From the NCBI GenBank assembly GCA_037178675.1, contig JAYMGJ010000296.1, forward strand, positions 1-64,000: a stretch of 64,000 nucleotides of DNA. Reading direction: 5' to 3'. Positions within the stretch are counted from its first letter, which is position 1, and each line of letters begins with the position of its first letter. A program made the position numbers and the translations under genes. The notes under the pieces are model-generated. The model made no database searches and was not told the origin of the DNA. It saw nothing but the letters and a program-made list of their open reading frames with translations. The stretch comes from Scleroderma bovista (taxonomy: Eukaryota > Basidiomycota > Agaricomycetes > Boletales > Sclerodermataceae). Positions 58,710 through 64,000 of this stretch are shown here, in pieces.

Positions 58710-60672
58710 GAGGAAGACTAGAGGATGGAGGAAGGTAGGTGCCACTTTTCGTGGATCTCCGTCGCAGATATAAGGTGGGTGCACAGGAGTTGCACGAAGC
58801 TTACACGAGGCTTCAAGCCACTCTTGCGCATGGCGACACGAATGCACGGTCTACTATCAACATCAATGATCGATATCGCGCACATGGGAAAGGCGAAGGG
58901 TATTTGAGTAATGATTTACCGAGAATTATTCTGACTTGTGAGTAAGAACATTCCCGGGCGCTATTGCTCACATAGGGGTCATGATCAGTCAAGTACGAAT
59001 AAAACGTAAAGTAGTAGAGATAGAATTACGTTCCGTTCTGTCACCAAATATTAATGAAGTGTATGCTTCTCTCGGAAGCCTTGATGCACGCACATGCCAT
59101 GCCCTAGATGAGGCGTAACGATGATCGAGGCAGTTCACCTCATGCTCACCGAACCACACGACTGGTCTGTGCTTGATCAAGTTGTCCATCTTCCTTCTCC
59201 GTATCACACTGGAAATCAATATCATGTTGGGCAAATGGGATTGAAAGCCTTCAGTGGAATATAAACGAGGTTTGCAGGTACATCATACTATGTGCGAGTC
59301 CAGACACTTCTCGATGGTTTGCACACTATAGACTTGTAATCGCGAATCCCCATGAGCTGTCTCGGGATGTCGGTGGGTCACTAGGTGCCGTGAGATGGAA
59401 GATTTCTTTCGAATTAAGTAAACGTGGTAAATGCCGTGGACGTATTGCAGCAGACACGTCAGACCACGGAGAGAACACCTGTCTCATTTGTTGTACAACG
59501 GTCTCATCAGGTGGCTTCCCCGAAACTCGAGAGGTACACTGGGCCTCGTGCATCCATTCTCCAAACGGTTTCAGTTTATATCAGTGTAGTCCAGAGTCCT
59601 TGGATCGCTGTTGGTATCTTCAACGAAGTAAATGTGTCAGCATCATTCCAGGTTGGTTACCTTTCAGGACTAGCACACACCACACTTCTGCGTAGTGATC
59701 GGTAACATTGGACTGGCTTTTTAGGTTGGGGGAAACGCGTCTGCTTGGATCGTCCTCAACCACCAATGGGAGCCAGAGACGTCTAATGACATCAAGACAC
59801 TCCTTGAAACATGGTCCTCGTTTAAACATTCGGGTAACGTGAACGAACCAAGATTCTTCCTGTAGCTTCTGCGCCTTGACAGCGAGAATAGAGTCCGGCA
59901 AGGTTACTCCCAGCCGCACTGAGAACTGAAAGAGGACGTATGCTTGACCCGTCAGAACGTTCCGGGCTAGAATGCTCGTCCTCCCGACCGGACGGGTGAT
60001 GCCTTGAATCATATCTATGAGCACTGTCTCAGAAGAGCGCTTTTCAAGGAACAATCCCACGAACGTTCCATGAGCTGTATTTCACAGGATGGAACGGGAT
60101 CGGCTGGAACTGGGTGGAGGAAAGCCGAAGCCGCCTTCAAGGCTGAGCATCATGGACGGTCACAGCCAACCAATGTAAAGGACAGGATGGATGGGAAAAG
60201 ACACAGACTCGAACGGTGGGAATTGAAGATTAATCGAAGACCCGTTTTCCCTTTCGTCTCAGGGACAAGATGCCGACGAAGCCCAAGAAGGCAGGACAAA
60301 TGCTATTGCTACATTTCTACTATGGGTTGGACCACTGAAAATGATTGGCGGGGACTGGCTGAACAGTGATTTCTTTGACGTCAAGATTATCATTATCATA
60401 TTTCTCAATTTGTTCGCAATTTATTCGCATCCGCTCATTACCCACATTGATCAAGGTCTGTTTTTATGATAAAGATCGCTTAAGTCACCCGTTAACGGTA
60501 TAGTCGCGAGTCATCTTACCTTCTGTTCGGTTGTGCCGCCATATTCTTGTGTAATAATTGATTTCCGTGAAACCACGCCACTCTGGATCGTATCATAAAT
60601 TTTCGGTAATTCCCTATATAAAACCCCTCCCATCCGAGTTTCCCTACTATCAACCCACATATTCCACCATTC
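58710..60672. other. 2-kb stretch between BTB gene and ERG13, no firm gene
   Basis: A minus-strand frame at 59620-60060 reads plausibly (NVLTGQAYVLFQFSVRLGV, then QEESWFVHVTRMF) but has no recognised domain, no clear continuation and overlapping frames on the other strand. It may be a decayed gene. The right end holds the ERG13 promoter. Confidence 0.45.
60615..60622 (+). promoter_or_regulatory. TATA box of ERG13
   Basis: TATATAAA 51 bases upstream of the ATG, the clearest TATA element seen in the window; fits a highly expressed, regulated gene. Confidence 0.65.
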
Positions 60673-62317
60673 ATGGCCATTGAAACTGCATCCTCTGCGT
60701 TCACGAGCGCCGACATGCCTCGTCCAAAGGACGTTGGTATCCTCGCCATGGAGACTTATTTCCCCTACAGAGTGAGCAGCTAACAGGGATACTGGTTCAC
60801 CCAGCTTATACCGTTTCCCAGTGCATTTCTGAAGCAGACCTTGAGGTCTTCGATGGCGTTTCTAAAGGCAAGTACACCATCGGCCTTGGTCAGGAGTACA
60901 TGGCCTGCTGCGATGATCGCGAGGACATCAACTCCTTCGCATTGAATGGTATGTTCAGGTTGCATCATTTTCCACGTGTTTGACGCGTGTCTTGCAGCCG
61001 TCGCGGGTCTTCTGGAGCGGTACAACATCGACCCCAAGTCCATTGGTCGCATTGATGTCGGAACAGAGACCATCATCGACAAGTCAAAATCCGTAAAGAC
61101 TACTCTCATGGATCTCTTTGCCGACTCGGGCAATTTCGACATCGAGGGTATCGACTCCAAAAATGCCTGCTATGGCTCTACAGCCGCTCTCTTCAATGCG
61201 GTCAATTGGATCGAATCGACCTCATGGGATGGCAGAAACGCCATCGTAGTAGGCGGTGATATTGCTATCTACGCTGAGGGCGCAGCACGTCCTGCTGGCG
61301 GTGCTGGTGCCTGTGCAATGCTCATTGGTCCCAATGCCCCTGTGGTTGTTGAACGTCAGTCCAGGAATAATTATCTCCGTCTCCCCTGACTCAACCCCAT
61401 GATCTTTCACAGCCGTGCACGGCAATCACATGACCAATACCTACGACTTCTACAAGCCCCGATTAGACTCCGAGTATCCTGAGGTAGACGGTCCTGTCTC
61501 CGTCACGACCTATATATCCGCTCTTGATGCTGCTTATGCTCGCTTCCGGGAAAAAACTGCCAGAGCCAAGAAATTGCACCTCAACGGTAGCGCTGTGAAC
61601 GGAACATCTCATGGTGCCAATTTCTCACTGGACGATGTCGACTACACCGTCTTCCACAGTCCATATGGCAAACAGGTCCAAAAGGCGTTCGGTCGTCTCC
61701 TCTACAATGATTTCGTTGCATCTCCATCTTCGCCCCAATTCGCCAACATCCCCTCTCCAGAGACCATCCTCGCTATGCCATACAAAGACTCTATAACCGA
61801 CAAGAACCTCGAGAAGACCTTCATCGCGGCTTCCAAGGGGCTCTATGCTAAGATGGTTGAGCCTTCCATGCACTGCTCGAAACGGTTGGGTAACATGTAC
61901 ACTGCGTCCCTCTACGGCTGTCTCGCCTCTCTGCTTTCTGCTGTTGAGCCCTCCGAACTCCAAGGGAAGCGACTTAGCATGTTTGGATTCGGCAGTGGCT
62001 GTGCCGCCAGCTTCTTCACCCTTCGTGTCAAGGGCGATACGTCGGAGATACGGGAAAAATTGAATCTCTTGGAACGCTTGAAGAGTATGAAGGTTGTTCC
62101 TTGCCAGGAATATGTTGATGCTCTGACTGTAAGTCTTATCAAACGCTCTTGCTTGATCGCGGCATTGACGTTTCCTTCGTAGCTTCGTGAGAAGAACCAT
62201 AATTCTGCTAACTATACCCCCGAGGGCTCCATCGAAAATATCTGGCCTGGCGCTTACTATCTCGAGTCCATCGATGGGAAGTTCCGCAGGAAATATGCCC
62301 GTGCACCTAAGGCTTGA
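60673..62317 (+). CDS. ERG13: Hydroxymethylglutaryl-CoA synthase
   Basis: Cytosolic enzyme of the mevalonate pathway: acetoacetyl-CoA plus acetyl-CoA to HMG-CoA, leading to ergosterol and terpenoids. Exons 60673-60771, 60822-60948, 60998-61354, 61413-62128, 62183-62317; 477 residues, normal length. Landmarks: [45 protein letters not shown], the active-site Cys in [56 protein letters not shown], and [13 protein letters not shown]. Catalytic Glu lies in the DREDINSFA region. It is preceded by a good TATA box and divergent from the BTB gene. Confidence 0.95.
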
Positions 62318-64000
62318 TCAATAATTTTCATTGTGTTGTGCGTATTACTGGTGCGGTCGCACCCATGTATCTCAGTGACCAAGCGCTTAACTAGAAGGAT
62401 TGCTTATCATGATACCTATGCTAGAATATTGTTTGCATTTTTTGTAATGAGCTTGTAGAAAATAGAACTTTGATCGTATGTATCACCTCCAATCTGCACA
62501 AAACGGCCGATCTCCGTCGTGCAAGAATTCGGAAATGTTCATCGTGGTAAACATCTGCAACGCCTTTTTGGGTTCGCTTGCACGCTCATGGGTAATGAGG
62601 TCTTGGTAGATTCGCCGATAAGTTGGAGCTGATTGTCTCTGATTTGTTCAAAGGTGCAGTCGAAGGCTAACAAACCCAAGATATCGCTTCATGACGCGAA
62701 ACGGACATATCATGCCAGTTGTGTCCTTCACTGTAGTAGCCTGCCCGGGCGTCAGCAACTTCTTCAAAAGTAAGCAATGAGGTGAAAAGCTAATTGTGGG
62801 AAACTGCAGAATATCCTCGAAAAGGCGCATTCTGCACTTGCTGGTAGCGAATAGGACGCGACGGACTCCGTGGAAAACAGATTTATTTAGTATCATCGTG
62901 TGTTCATTTACCTCAATTAGTGATTCATTGGAAGATCAGCCCTGTGATTGGATTCCGAAAGGCGGGTAGGTATTTCCCCAACCAACGATACTTGTATCGG
63001 ATGGGGAAGCGAGATAGCAGTCAGGTAAGAAGAACCCTCTTTCACCAACCAAGTTCTCGGGCATATCGAAGCTTCCATCTGAGTATTACGATGATGTCGT
63101 ATCGCTTCTGTTAAGAAAGGAGAAAATGTCAATTGAGCTACCCACAGAAAACTTAATGAAGTCAGAGGAGCCGAATGCAGTGATTCAACGATAAAACTCA
63201 CTGAACTAGCATCCTCATCAAACCATACCCGGTAGGAAAGAACTTTGGTTGGTATCTCGAAGAAACCTTCGAGTCCGATGACCATGCTCCAGCATTGTCC
63301 AGACACGCGGAAACTCGGATGCAGGCAATCAAGCTACCCTTGCCGTGAGCTCCTCCAAATACCACTCCCTGCCATCGCAGTCTTAAATGGCTATGAGTAT
63401 GCAACCAGTCGTTAGAGAAATGCGATTCATGACACAGACCTTAATTCACAACCACTCCATCTCCCTAATGACGCGAGGCGCTAGTCGCTCCAGGTGCGCT
63501 GTTGATCTAGCTCGGTAGTCCAAGAAAATTCAAGGGTTGGTCATTGGTTCCCTCCAACTGAGATGCCAGATAGATTGAATGGGCACGAGACAAGTACTTA
63601 CTGCGGCTGGACTCATACGGTAGTTTCCTTTTGGCGTTCGAACTTTGGACGTTGTCACTCCGACTCACACACTTCATACATACTACCACCCACATCCTCG
63701 AGGCGATACTGACATTAGTTAACCAAGCCAGGTGTCACAAGTACGAAGTTGTCGTGAAATACTTAGCAATTAGTGGAAGGAACTCTCCAACAGCCTCAGG
63801 AAAAGCTGCGCCGTTTCTGAACCAGTGAACGAACATATCTGCCCCTTGGGCTGCAACGCTTGCAAGCATGACAGAAGCTCGGGTCTCTTTGGACTTGACG
63901 CACGTAATCTGTGAGCTCCAAGTCGGCGTTCTGACTCGTACTAACTGGATGTTTCAGATGACGCATCCTCCCACTCGTCCTTAGCCCTTGCATTGCTCAC
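62318..64000. other. Right-end stretch, unrecognised minus-strand coding pieces
   Basis: Minus-strand frames look partly coding: about 63740-63900 reads ADMFVHWFRNGAAFPEAVG with a plausible donor after FTTTS, and 62917-63306 and 62648-62896 are open. I could not join them into one gene or assign a family. Probably a gene entering from beyond the right edge, or its remains. Confidence 0.4.

Noticed and set aside
1..64000. CRISPR array, prophage or operon-like layout
   Set aside because: Spliceosomal introns throughout, no regularly spaced short repeats and no bacterial signals; the DNA is eukaryotic nuclear.

Overview
The window is nuclear DNA of a basidiomycete fungus, most likely an Agaricomycete. 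The evidence is the gene density, the many short GT-AG introns (mostly 45-60 nt), very small exons, and fungal or mushroom-type families (DUF6533 membrane protein, BTB proteins with CxxC tails, She3-like and zf-PARP proteins). I could rebuild exon structures that keep frame for most genes; coordinates given as one span include introns.

Left part (1-13.3 kb) is mainly housekeeping: an amino-acid permease cut by the window edge (-), mitochondrial amidotransferase subunit GatA/HER2 (+), a Rim2-type mitochondrial nucleotide carrier (-), RNA polymerase III subunit RPC25 (+), proteasome ATPase RPT4 (-), an intron-containing tRNA-Pro with its Pol III terminator (+), a WD40 protein with SUMO-interaction-like motifs (+), and a lone PARP-type zinc-finger protein (+).

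Middle part (13.5-35 kb) is where the structure is. Two tandem MFS transporter genes (13.6-16.0 and 17.1-19.5 kb) have a third broken remnant between them. After them comes an inverted segmental duplication of about 2.6 kb (arms near 19.43-22.10 and 32.34-34.97 kb). Each arm carries a carnitine acetyltransferase gene, and about 10 kb between the arms holds MAK11 and a very large RXT3-like protein. Copy A has a mitochondrial presequence and a peroxisomal -AKL end. Copy B keeps the catalytic body and all splice sites but has lost both targeting signals, so it is predicted to be cytosolic. Arm B ends in a fragment of the transporter gene.

Right part (35-64 kb) is again mostly conserved genes: RPL11 (-) and VPS25 (+) from one short shared promoter, two RING/coiled-coil proteins, a DUF6533 membrane protein, a HIRIP3-like histone chaperone, nitronate monooxygenase, a She3-like mRNA-transport adaptor, two BTB proteins with matching CxxC pairs, cardiolipin synthase CRD1, a PACT-domain spindle-pole-body protein, and HMG-CoA synthase ERG13 with a clear TATA box.

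Stretches I could not assign are 29.4-32.3, 58.7-60.6 and 62.3-64.0 kb. The first holds a near-perfect 63-nt hairpin and unassigned coding-like exons. No CRISPR array, transposase or virus-like gene was seen.
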